Shown: positions 48,055-59,900 of the stretch, piece by piece | How positions within the stretch are numbered: the stretch's first letter is position 1 | Layout of the letters: every line of letters starts with the position of its first letter | Source: Mactra quadrangularis | Lineage: Eukaryota; Mollusca; Bivalvia; Venerida; Mactridae | Reading direction: 5' to 3' | Assembly: GCA_025267735.1 (NCBI GenBank) | Contig: CM046297.1 | Span: forward strand, 21,912,011-21,976,010 | DNA: 64,000 nucleotides | Position numbers and translations under genes: made by a program | The notes under the pieces: generated by a model | Seen by the model: only the letters and a program-made list of their open reading frames with translations | Database searches by the model: none | Told to the model about the DNA's origin: nothing

Positions 48055-49120
48055 ACCTGATTTCCTAACCGTCGTATGCTACTGTCTATTTCCTTAAGTA
48101 AAAAAAAACAAATAAATTGCCAGTTACTAGGTTCGACGATTCAACTACTATTTATCATCGAGATATTTCAGTAACTCTGGTCTTGAACCACTCGACCACT
48201 TGGTAGAGAAACTTTGTATATAATATACCATAAAGCTTAATAAAAGACTTTCATGATTTTAATTTTGTAGCATTTTCGTCCTAGTATTCATGTTAATAAA
48301 TAATTAAAAAACATAAAACTTCCAGTTGTAAAACGCCCCTATAGATAATATTCATAGCACGTATTGTGTGTCTGTAGTGCATCTTGTTAGTCGGAATGAC
48401 AACCGTTAATTTGACAATTTTTATTTATACACGAAATTGCAAAACATTTGTATGGATTGAGTCAACTTAATGTACGAAAAAGTTTTATGATTTATGTGTT
48501 TTATAGCACAACTATAAAACCAGGAGCGTCATGAACGTGGTAATGTTACATGAGCACTAATAATGTCGTTTTTAGATAGGAAAAGGTTTCATAAAAATGT
48601 CAAAGTTTATAGTGAAGTGTTTACCAAAAATAAAAACTCTTGTGGTGACCCTCTTGTCGCTCTTACTTACCAGCTCCCTAAATAGATCGCTACGTAGCGC
48701 TTTATGCTCTGGTGCCCTTTTTAAACAAACACTGTTTGCGATCTATGGGAAATCTGTCTACAGAGATTGTTAACGTGTGTAAAAAAGCCTATTTTCACTC
48801 ACACAAGTTTTTTTCTGATTTGATGCAGTAACCAAACATATTATTATGTGTCGTATTGCCAGAGAGCGTTGAAACTGGCCCAGATGGTCGGTTCATGTGT
48901 ATCTATTGACTGGTGCTTCGATAAAATAGGTCATACAAGAGCATCATACAGAATCATAAGTAGTAACTTCACTTTGATACAATAACTACTGAACAGATCT
49001 ACTTGATTCAGATTTTGTTTACGCCTTTAACAAGTAACTATAAATTTTAAATAAAGCATATTCATGGACTTTCAATTATTTAAGAGAACTACATAAGTAC
49101 ACAACACGTGGTATACTTGA
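48055..49120. other. Intergenic, nothing identified
   Basis: AT-rich sequence with no credible gene or clear repeat. Confidence 0.5.
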
Positions 49121-49694
49121 GTACATATCGATGGTCTCACTATAAAAACCCGAAGTTACAGTTTTTCAAAAAAAAATATTTTTAATTTTCCGAAGCTACA
49201 AGATTTCCCGCTTTTTTTCATCTGGTACCTGTCCTAATCACCCACTCAGAAGTGTTGGTACATTCATGTTGTAAAATGCCGTAGCTTCATTGGTTGATAT
49301 TATTCCTATATAAATTGCCGAAGTTGCAGGTTCGGACTTTTATATTATTTAGCGACGGTTGAATCACAATAAGTTCAATGCAGTTACGGCTTTTTATTTT
49401 TTATCATGAATCAAATGTGACGTCATCTGCACTAAATCTTTAACCAATATGATGTACAACATTGGACCTAGTGATATTGTGATGTCATAATGAGTATATA
49501 TACATATCAACTGGTAAATTTTTGTCCTACAGTTTTAACTTTGCTTTTAAAGTTTGATATTAAATATTGTTTTATATTTGATAAGGAAATGAAAGTACTT
49601 TAAAAGTTTTCACTAGTCACGTAATGTCAACTTAATCTTATATGCTATTTATCCAATTTCAGTGTTGTAGGTTTTGTTAAACACAATGTACAGG

Positions 49695-49745
49695 CCCGTA
49701 GGAACAGGGGGGGGGGACTAGGAGGGCTTAGCCCCCTCCCCCAAT
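49695..49745. repeat. Poly-G/poly-C hairpin tract
   Basis: aacagggggggggg...gggcttagccccctccccc forms a G-run/C-run inverted pair. A further agcccccctcccc occurs near 49940. It probably belongs to a repeat end inside the 49127-53077 element. Confidence 0.6.
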
Positions 49746-50021
49746 ATTTTTATCAGTTATAGTGATTGAGAATCTTTATTTAATCTGTCACACTCAATTA
49801 ATTGATACATTCGTGCTATTCAGCTTCTCAGTTAGTCTCAAGCCTGAGAAAAAGGCGACGGTTTTTTTTGTAGGACAAATCTTGGCGTATATGATAATTA
49901 AGTACTGTTTTCTTTTCCTTGAAATAAATCTGAATAAATTAGCCCCCCTCCCCAAATCTGAAAATGCTTCATACATGCCTGATTGTAAACACACACAAAA
50001 ATACGGAAACAAGCTCTCCTA

Positions 50022-50155
50022 ATCCAGCTTTCATGGACCCTTGTGTTTAAAAAATTCTAATATACCCTTCCACAAGACTGAGAATTTCTCCATATACCTT
50101 ACCGATGGAAGAACATTGTCTTAAAAGGGTATAACCAGAACGGACGAGGCTTGAA
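50022..50155 (-). mobile_element. SINE B fragment
   Basis: Minus-strand fragment with agctttcatggacccttgtg, taatatacccttccacaag and a body piece ttctccatataccttacc. The tail and part of the head are missing. Confidence 0.6.
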
Positions 50156-51658
50156 ACTGCTATCCATATGGACAATCGATTCAAAATTCTACTGGGTACC
50201 AAATTATGTTAACTAGCGCAAAATTAATAAAATCAAATACATGTATATATTTTTACAGTATCATGTGCATTGATACAACGTAAACAATGCAACATAACGT
50301 TTCCCGTTCTTATATTATGAATATCGTTGCTTTCAAAAAGATTTCCATACTTTCCATGACTTAGTAAGTCAATCCTGAATGAGTCTCGAATTCACAACAA
50401 AACAATGTTGTGTTTTCAATCAGTACAAAATAATGTTCATAAAACATTAGACAATCTTAAACAGATTGGCAATGTCTAAATAAGCTCAACAATGATTCCC
50501 ATCATGGCAGTATAAACAATAACCTACTAAACCATCATGTCCTAGAACTTGTGGATGCTAATATCATTCCAAAGTTTCATTTTATTTTGCGCTTAATTCG
50601 TTGAAATTTCTGGTCAGTGTGATAAAAGAACTCCTTTACCACTGATGCCTAGCACCAACATGCGCATTTATTAAAGACGTTGCAACAAGACTACTTCTTT
50701 TGAAACGCCTCTCACCTTTGCCATTTGCCATAATCTCAACATCCCATAATAGCTAGGAATCTCAGAACGTAGAAAGATTTGATATCAAATTAAATGTCTG
50801 CACAGACTCTATTTGCTGAACAACAAATAGCATCCATTCAAGTTATTATTAGTAATAATATTATTACTTTAATCACTTATATCAAGAGGTAGAATACACA
50901 TTAATATGTTATTAACTGATTGCAGTATTTAAGTGAAATATATTTATTAAAGCCCCTATATGAAGATATATTCGTTTACAGCGAACATGAAAATGGTTTA
51001 AAATCACTTTGAAATTAAATACATGTAAGTCATCTATTAAACAGGTTTCAGATTCTTTATGTTCCATCCTCTACCTTAAACTAAGATATTTTTCAGCTAC
51101 ATATGTACCGTAAATGTACGTGCTTATACATAAATTTTGCTTTTAACATGCGCAAATGATAAACGGAAGAATATCAAAAACAATAGCCGTTGTTTGTATC
51201 TTCTGTAAAGAATAGCATATGGCATGTCAAATACTTGTTTCGGAAACTAGTCTTTAAGGACACACAATTGTCTCGAAAGAGTTTCCTTTAATAAAAATAG
51301 AAGTAACAGAAAATGTACAAGTAACTTGCACTTGATTACACCGATACACAATGACGAATAACAATTTTATGTATAAATTTCTACATTGTCATAAGCAACT
51401 GAGCTGTACGCTCGTTGTAGAAGCACTGTTTCTTAAAAACAATATGTAAGAATTTGAGTAAGGAGTTCTAATAGATAAGTTTCAACATTTGCTTTACACG
51501 ATTCATTGCAGTGTTAATTAATGGTTTAAGAATTAAGAAACATCAGCTTTTGGTAAGAAATTTGACCATTTGAAAATTGTTCCTGGATTGCTTTGGAGAC
51601 AACTATAAAATGATAAAAAAACCTAAAAAATTCTTTTCCGTATATTAAGATCATTTCA

Positions 51659-51930
51659 GCCACCCGACTAGCTCAGTTGGTTGCACGCAAATCAACTGAT
51701 CGAGGGGTCTTTGGTTCGATTCCCTGAGCTTGGTCATGAAATCATTTTTACGGCCTTTCTCCCTCCTACAAATGATTTTAATTATGTAGGGCAGTTGTCA
51801 GTCACTGACGAAAGTGTGCGCTTAGTAGTTGGTTAACAGCTAAATCCAGAGATTTAGCCTTTCCAGGAGGAGTGAGTAGGTTGACTGACCGCCGTTATAT
51901 GACCTATACAATGTGTTGATACAGGGTTAT
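51659..51930 (+). mobile_element. SINE family A, reference copy
   Basis: The most complete plus-strand family A copy: head gactagctcagttggttgca, anticodon region ctgatcgaggggtctttggt, B box ggttcgattcc, body gcagttgtcagtcactgacg and gagatttagcctttccagg, and tail tatgacctatacaatgtgtt. It lies inside the 49127-53077 element. Confidence 0.9.
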
Positions 51931-52302
51931 TCCAAAAAAGAACATTTTCAAAACATACAGCGCATTGTACATCTTTTTAAAATAAATGCACATTCTTAAG
52001 CAATAACCAACCGTAGATATACTATTTTTCAAATCAAGTATTATAAATTGTGCTGAAGACTTGGCATTTTTCGAGATATTGAAGGTTTTGCTTCACAAAA
52101 TCTTACTATAAGGCGTTAGTTTTCAGTGTTTCTTCGGTACCAAATGAGCTACAACACTTTGACATTTCCAAGTGTTTATTATTAACAATTATTGTGACTC
52201 GTTATGGTCATGTATGATTTGGAGACACGTTTAGTTCAAAATGTCATCAATTTTTGGAAAATGGCTGTTATGTGGTGGTTTTCTTCACGTCAACTCTTAG
52301 TA

Positions 52303-52515
52303 TTGTCATTTACGGCAACCAGTGCCCCTAACCTATATTTCCTGGACTTTGTCCATGCCTAGTTCTCGCCTACCAATCCATAAGGCCGACAACTTATACA
52401 TATAACTTATATGTAGGAAAATCAACAGTCTCTCATTAACATTTAAGGATATAACCAGCCATGGTGAGGCTAAAATCAGCTACCCCTTTAGATACTTGAT
52501 CGGAAATCTTGTACT
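52303..52515 (-). mobile_element. SINE B, diverged minus copy
   Basis: Tail side first (tttacggcaaccagtgcccc), then tttcctggactttgtccatg and the body (aaaatcaacagtctctcatt), ending in head-derived sequence near gatacttgatcgg. Confidence 0.6.
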
Positions 52516-53079
52516 CAACCTACTTCACCACGGACCTGGGTCTGTTTAGTATGTACATTTAAATTTGTTTGCAGTGTTTTATTGAACTTATATGAATATT
52601 GGCCATAGAGCCTGTCATTCCTAGCCAAAGTCATTCCTGGTGTCAGATGTTGACAGTCACTTTGATATCCGAGATGTGGTATAGTTTCCCACCCAAGCCA
52701 TACCAAAGTTATGTAATTATGTCGTTAATACATGTAAGAAAAGTTGTTTTAGAACCCTTAGAATCATGACATAAGTATTTTGAATCCTGATTATAAAATG
52801 CCGAACTGGTACTTTCATGTTTATAAAATACCTAATCTACAATTAATATGCCGAAGTTACACTTTCTCCATTTATAATTTGCCGAACTTACATTTTCTTC
52901 AAAATGCAAAGATGTAGCCTATTAATGATAAATATAAAAGAAATCAACAACATTTGAAAACAGTTATGTGTATATTACATTCTTATGCAAGTTTTAGTTT
53001 TTGAGAAAAAACGTTTTTTTCTTCTCCTGAAAAGTTGTCATTTATCAGCTCCGGGTTTTTATAGTGAGACCATCGATAT

Positions 53080-53925
53080 TGTAAATAAATATGTTTGAAT
53101 TCTGAAGGACCATAAAGTATCATTCTAAGCTACTTGTTGCAGACTGTCACGACTTATTTGTATAAATATATTTCGTTTTTATTGCATATTTAGCAATGGA
53201 CTGTATTTTAAAATTTGTCGCGGATGAATACATTAGGCTGTGCGTGCACAATCCATTGGGCAATTACTACTTCAATTAAAATGGTTAGCATTATGCGCCA
53301 ACAAGCAGACAATATGATGTTTCTGCAACTGAGTTATATCAAATACGGCTTATATAAGGGACATTACCCTTATATAGCTCCCGATTGTAATACAATCCTT
53401 GGTCGATGTGTATTAAAGGAAGCTTATATATATAATTCTGAGAAGCTTCCTTTAAACTACCCAAACTGAAAATCAATTTTAGATCATTGATAAAGGTAAC
53501 CCCAGAAACGAAAATACTGAGTTCTTTTGTACACCTTTTATGAAAAAGACAAATAAACTAAGCAATCAAATTGTCATGTCTATTGAGTCGTGAAATGAAT
53601 CGGTTTTTTTGTACTGTGACTTTAAGTTTATGTACGCAAAGGACCCACTAACTAATGATACTATAAGACTGTTATCAATAAATAACTTTATTTCATTTAA
53701 TTTACGACATGTTTAAAATTGTGCTGTCTCGTGTAAAGTTTGGCTTCGAGTTGAAGAAATGACCGTATTTCGTTTCCAGTTACTACATCAAAGTAGCTAC
53801 GGTGTACACATACATTGTATACTGAAACAATATTTTAGTGAAATTGACAAGCCGTATGAGATCACGTGACATTATTGCAACGCGACTAACACTATACTTG
53901 ATGCAATATTTTCTGTTTTTTTCAG
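53080..53925. other. Region before the mucin repeat exon, with two hairpins
   Basis: No coding exon could be assigned. Two inverted pairs are present: gcttatataaggg / cccttatatagc (53349-53380) and aaggaagctt / aagcttcctt (about 53417-53452). The stretch ends in a strong acceptor, ctgtttttttcag, at 53913-53925. Confidence 0.45.
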
Positions 53926-56900
53926 GACCATTACTAAGATTTATTATGATATTCAGTGTGCTAGCTGTAAAATCAGTCAGCAAGGCTTCGACTGTGGAAG
54001 CTACTACTCTGACGGAAGTTTCTACAACCACAGTTACTCCTGAACCCCCTAGCGACACACTAAATAGAAATACAAATAACACGGAAATCAATTCTATAGA
54101 AAACAACGTTACAACCACTGATGGCTTTCCTACAGAAAATGACAGTACGACCGCACAAGCCCCTACCAATCAAGCTGACAATACGACCTCTGAAGCCCCA
54201 ACCACTCCAGATGGCACTACAACCACTGAAGTCCCAACCACTCCAAATGACAGTACAACCACTGAAGCCCCTACCACTCCAAATGACAGTACAACCACTG
54301 AAACCCCTACCACTCCAAATGAAAGTACAACCACTGAAGCCCCTACCACTCAAAATGACAGTACAACCACTGAAGCCCCTACCACTCCAAATGACAGTAC
54401 AACCACTGAAACCCCTACCACCCCAAATGACAGTACAACCACTGAAACCCCTACCACTCCAAATGACAGTACAACCACTGAAACCCCTACCACTCCAAAT
54501 GACAGTACAACCACTGAAGCCCCTACCACTCCAAATGACAGTACAACCACTGAAGCCCCTACCACTCCAAATGACAGTACAACCACTGAAGCCCCTACCA
54601 CTCCAAATGACAGTACAACCACTGAAACCCCTACCACTCCAAATGAAAGTACAACCACTGAAGCCCCTACCACTCCAAATGACAGTACAACCACTGAAGC
54701 CCCTACCACTCCAAATGACAGTACAACCACTGAAGCCCCTACCACTCCAAATGACAGCACAACCACTGACACCCCTACCACTCCAAATGACAGTACAACC
54801 ACCGACACCCTTACCACTCCAAATGACAGTACAACCACTGAAGCCCCTACAACACAAAAACCCAGCACCATTACCACTACACCATCAACGCCAAGGCCAA
54901 CAGCACCGGGCACTATAACAGGACCAGCACTTTGTAAGTATTTATCTGCATGTAAGATCTATTTTCTTTTAATCAATGGTTGATGTTTTGTGTCCTTAGA
55001 TAATGAGCCATCTCGCCTAAAAACAATTTTAGGTCAACCGTTATCTAACATCTGCTGTAGACACTTTGTCATGTAGCACTGAACGATGCAGACAACCAAG
55101 AGCCAATACATAATATCATACATTTAATATTAGTTTAAATCAAGTAAATTGATCGAGCAAAGAATTGATGTAAACATTTAAATGCCTCGCGGCGAGTGAG
55201 CGAAAGTTGGTACCGAAGTTGATAATTTAGACAACACCGTACACGAAACATGTACGGAATAACTATACTGTTCAGTTTTATGAGACTACGCCGTTCAAAA
55301 ATGAGCGTTTTGACTGCACTATACATCGGTGTCTGTACTCATTTAGTGTACACTCAAAAAATGTTTGTTTTTGTCGGAGGGAGAGGTTGATCATTTTACG
55401 CTACTCTGGCAATTGGTTTCAATCTAAGAGTTCAAATAAATAAAAAACAGACTTATAATTTTTTCTCGCTTCAATTTTTAAAATCATACATCGACCAACA
55501 TTGTGATTTATTTCTGAGCTCTTGGGTGAATATCAAGGGAAAACAGGTTGTACATTATGCACCGGAGTCTATGCCTGGTTGAATACAACTGATTATACAG
55601 CAATAAATGTGGATTAAGTTAGACAAATCGAGAAAAATAAAATCTGTTTACCTTTCCATTAGCGTTCGGTCCGCAATTTTGGTTGTCTGCACCGTACAGT
55701 GCTACATGACAGTGAGGCAGTCGTATATAGGAGAATTCCTAGAGCAAATTTTTAGAGAAAAAAAATTGGTCGATGTCTACCCCATTCAATTTGCAATACA
55801 TAGATCGATTTTCAACAAGACGCTATAAATTTACTTGTAAAATTTGGCTGTAACATTGATAATAAAAATAATAACAAAAAAGTTTTTGATAACTATATTG
55901 GGAGAACTGGCTGTCTCAAAAAATATGCGGATAAAACGGATTGAAACGTATATATAGTTTGGCCCACACTAAGCACAAAATGTCACGTGCTATATGCTTG
56001 GTTAGCTCTACATAGGTTTGGAGATTTACACAATGCCATTGTTAAGGGTCTATATATCATGGGTTTAGCGCAAAACGGTTGTAACTCAACATAAGAAAAT
56101 AGTGCGCTACGACCGTTTTGCGCTAAATCCGCGATATGTATACTTACTTTATTTCGGTAGGTCTTCTTCTGGCTTATTTAAACAATTTTATTACATTCTT
56201 ATCTGTGATTTATGAATGAATAAAACGTGACCATGATCATGAAAAATCCATATAAGCTGACTGTGTAAGACTGTTTATAATTAAATCTTTGAATAAAATT
56301 CCGAACATAGTAAACCGTAAAGATTGCTTTGGCAATGCATTAGTCACAACAATTCGGAACACCCTCGACCTTTCATGAATTAATAATTATATAGTTATTC
56401 GTAGCGAATGGCCGAGGATGTTCCGAATGTAGTCACAACCTCGCGGAAACGTTCGGACGAAAACGGATTTTGTCGGATATCTTTAACATATTAAATCAAC
56501 ATTCGAAACTTCTTGGCCATTCAAACGAATATATATACAAACGTGCTATGATTATGAACAGTCGAGGTGTTTAAAATGTTTAAAAAAAATTTTGAGGTGC
56601 TACGAACGCTTCCGCATTGAATCCGTGACGATCCATGGTGAACATCAGCATTGTGTTTCTTAAGGAGAACGTTCGCCGCGAAAAGTTATTGCTAGACGAA
56701 CTACTAATGGAACGGTTTTGCTTTAAACTACCAAATCCAAGATGGCGACTTCCACAAACAAAGATTAAGCGCTGTGTACTTACGTAGTCGCCATCTTTGT
56801 TCGCTTAGCGACTCGCTTTTTAATTGCTTTCCTCTGTATTCGAAACGTTAGCAGCACACAAACCGTTCTTTATCGCAAGCGTTTGTCTTATTCGCGAACG

Positions 56901-59900
56901 TTCTCTTTAAGGAGCGCATTGTTATTTTACTATCAAAGCTTTGTACACGGTATCGCAATAAGTCATAATGATTTCCTTTATACATTGCATGAATCTTCTA
57001 TCGGGTGACAGGAAACAATGGAGCAATACAAACTTTTGTGCGTGTCCTTAAAACAAAACATTTATCGGCAAATCAATATTTGACGCTTTAAATATCTTAT
57101 CGGTGGAAAATATATTTCGTGTTTTTATTCACACTTAATAGAAAACATAAAGTTTATCTGCAGTAAAAATGTCTGTTAAGGCTCCATTGTTTGGGCAAAT
57201 TTTCAAAAGATTTACTACCCATATTTAAGATATATGGTTCAATGACTGTTGCCTTCTCGATTACTGTACATTAAATTGTAATCGATTGAGCGGTCAAGTA
57301 GGCCTATTTAAACGCATATCTGTTCCAAATACTAACTCATTAGTTGCAATGCGTTTCGTCGCATTTATTACATTATCTCTACTTTGTTCTGTTCAGTTAA
57401 AAACGTCGAACTAAATTATGTATTGCATTGCGCTGTGCTGCCTTGAATTGCAATGTTTTGCGTTGCGGCGTGATGTGTGCATTGCATTGTTTTGCGTTGT
57501 GGTACGTAGCGTTGCATTTTTGTTGAGTTGAATTGCAATTGCGTTGCGTTGCGCTGGTTTCACATTGCTCCGTATCGTATCGCATCGTATCATATCGTAA
57601 TGGTTGGTATAGTATGAAATTACACTTCTTTAACATGACAAAGTAAAGGTTTCACTGTAACTGGTGATTATATGTGTTTGTTTTATTTTTTTCAAATAAA
57701 TTACCCGGCTCTCTTTCCCAGACATTGTCAGACATGTCATTCTATAAGATTTTCTACAGTACTGATCCTTGTGGTAGGAAAACGACTGTCCTTGAAAATT
57801 GACCAAACTGGCTGTATACAACTATAACTAATAACAATGCATAACATAAAATCTAAAAGAAGTCAATATATGTTTTATTTGTGCTGGGATATGGGTTCAA
57901 TTAACTCTACAAGTTGAATAGCCAGTGCCGACTTTACAATTTTGGGTGTTAAACTAACCGCTGACCATTGAACTTATATTCAGTCAGGTTACTCCTCACA
58001 GTACCCAATTACACTTGGATTAAGTTAAACAAATTTTGGCTAATTCCTTGTTCAAGAATGTTAACAGTGTCCTAGTTGGTTCGGGACCTCAGGATCCCTA
58101 AGCGCACATCCTACTTTTGAACCACTGCCTCTATCTTAAAATCTATATGTATCCATATATTTTATGTTTCAGCAACATTAACTATTTCTATTGGTTTTGA
58201 AGTTTCTATACAAGCAAATTTCTTTGACAAAAATGTATCAGAGTGGAGGACTGAGTTCTATGATTCTGTAAGTTTCCGAATTAGGATTGTTTGATTTAGC
58301 TATGATTGATTCCATTTTTAATTATTCTTTTTTTTTAATTTTCTACTTTTTACAACTCATTGTTTCCACGTGAACCATGGTCAGTAGCCCAGTTGGTAGC
58401 ACGCCGGGATTTTCGAATTTAGCACCCCGAAGGGGGTACTGGTTCAAATCCCAACAGGGACGGTTATGCCCTTCTATGAAAATTTGACAATAAAGTCAAT
58501 TACATTTTTCATCCATTGATAAGGTATATGGAGAAGTTGTCGGTCTTTTTAAGTGTTTGTGAGTACTGGTTATAGACAAGATTCCAAGAAAGCCAGGTTT
58601 TGTGCTTTGGCCGTAAAATAACATTGATGTGTGGGCAGGTCGTTAAACCTAAAATATATGTTTTATGTCACCAACAATAGTATCGTTTTAATTTCAGCTT
58701 GTATACTTATTGACATACCTTTGTATCACTTATCCTGCATTCCAATTAAATGTGAGTTAACGTTTCTTTTTTTCAGTTGTTTAAAAGTTTTGGTAACGTG
58801 ACTGGTTTTCAGAACATTTCTATAAACAATATTACGTAAGTAGAGGAATGATTTATAATGAAAAACGTAGACAAAATCTTGTTTTTACGATCAACCGACT
58901 CTAGTTTACCCATGCAAAAATAGTATTAAAGAATCATTTGAATAAATTCCAAAAGAGCTAAAATAGTTCATCATCGTAAGATTCAAAATATGTAACATTT
59001 AAAAAACTTTTATAATAATAAAATAATTTGTAGTAGGCATGATCATCTTTTCTTAAAACTTCAATTGTCCAAGAACTGGTGGAAACTGTATAATAGTAAA
59101 ATAAAATAAGCTAACACGGTATGGTCATTTCATTCGTTGAATAATGATTATTTTGAGTGATTAAATGTGTAGGTACAACTTTATTCTTAGGTAAAGTGAA
59201 TATATCACAGGTGCATTTCTTGTTTCAATGAAAAGAACTATTTTCCCCGTTTTTGGTTAATTCAGGGATATCTTCCTTTTAGTGCACTTCATACAAGTAA
59301 AACTGCCCATGCAGTCTATGATGGACTTTGCATGTTGAAACATGGACATTTTTTTTTAGTTTTTTGATAACCAGGGAGCTAGATCAGGGTTAGATCAGAT
59401 CACATAATCATTCTCGTACCCAGAGTCTAGTAGGATTCTCGATACGCGAATCTTGATAACCTTGGGGTACGAGAATGATCACATATATTTAACATCTGAC
59501 TGGTTGTTTCCTTGAGCAAGAAACTTTATCTTTATTTCACAGTACTGGGTGACCAGGAAGCGGACTCGAGAGTAACTAATAAAATTGTAAGAAATAGTTT
59601 CTCGATAACGCTAATAAAACATATAAAATAAAGGTTAATTCACATTTTTTAACTACTTACTTTATTTGTAAGCTACTTGTATGTGGTTATCTATAGGCAG
59701 AAATATGCCACCATAGGTAATATACTAGCTCTCTGAAATGGGTTTCCTTTTGTCACTGCATGCGGAACATCTCGGCGTTCGCATTCTTGTACCCAGAGGT
59801 TAAATCAAGTTTCTCGATCTAACAGTATCAATTAAGAATCTTGATAGCCTCTGGGTATGAGAATGGGCTATCGCTGCAGTATACACTTCGTACATTCGCA

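Larger units (their letters stand above)
49127..53077. mobile_element. 4-kb DNA element with short inverted ends and subterminal repeats
   Basis: The left end is ATCGATGGTCTCACTATAAA, continuing aacccgaag. The right end is the exact inverse over about 26 bp. Inside each end there are scattered copies of the motif GCCGAAGTTAC and variants (left: cccgaagttacag, ccgaagctacaag, gccgaagttgcag; right, in the same + reading: gccgaactggtac, gccgaagttacac, gccgaacttacat). Subterminal repeats of this kind are typical transposase-binding sites in hAT or CACTA elements. The interior has no transposase frame and contains SINE insertions. No clear target duplication was found. Confidence 0.7.

Noticed and set aside
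53215..53469. 84-codon frame before the mucin exon as its first exon
   Set aside because: No signal peptide, and it runs to a stop with no donor in the phase needed for 53926.
54060..54913. Long minus-strand and +2 frames over the mucin repeats (187-265 codons)
   Set aside because: Shadows of the 36-bp in-frame repeat; only the Thr/Pro-rich frame joins in phase with the downstream exons.
57397..57636. Minus-strand 79-codon frame rich in Arg, Asn, Gln
   Set aside because: Product of the TTGCG/CGTAT low-complexity tract.
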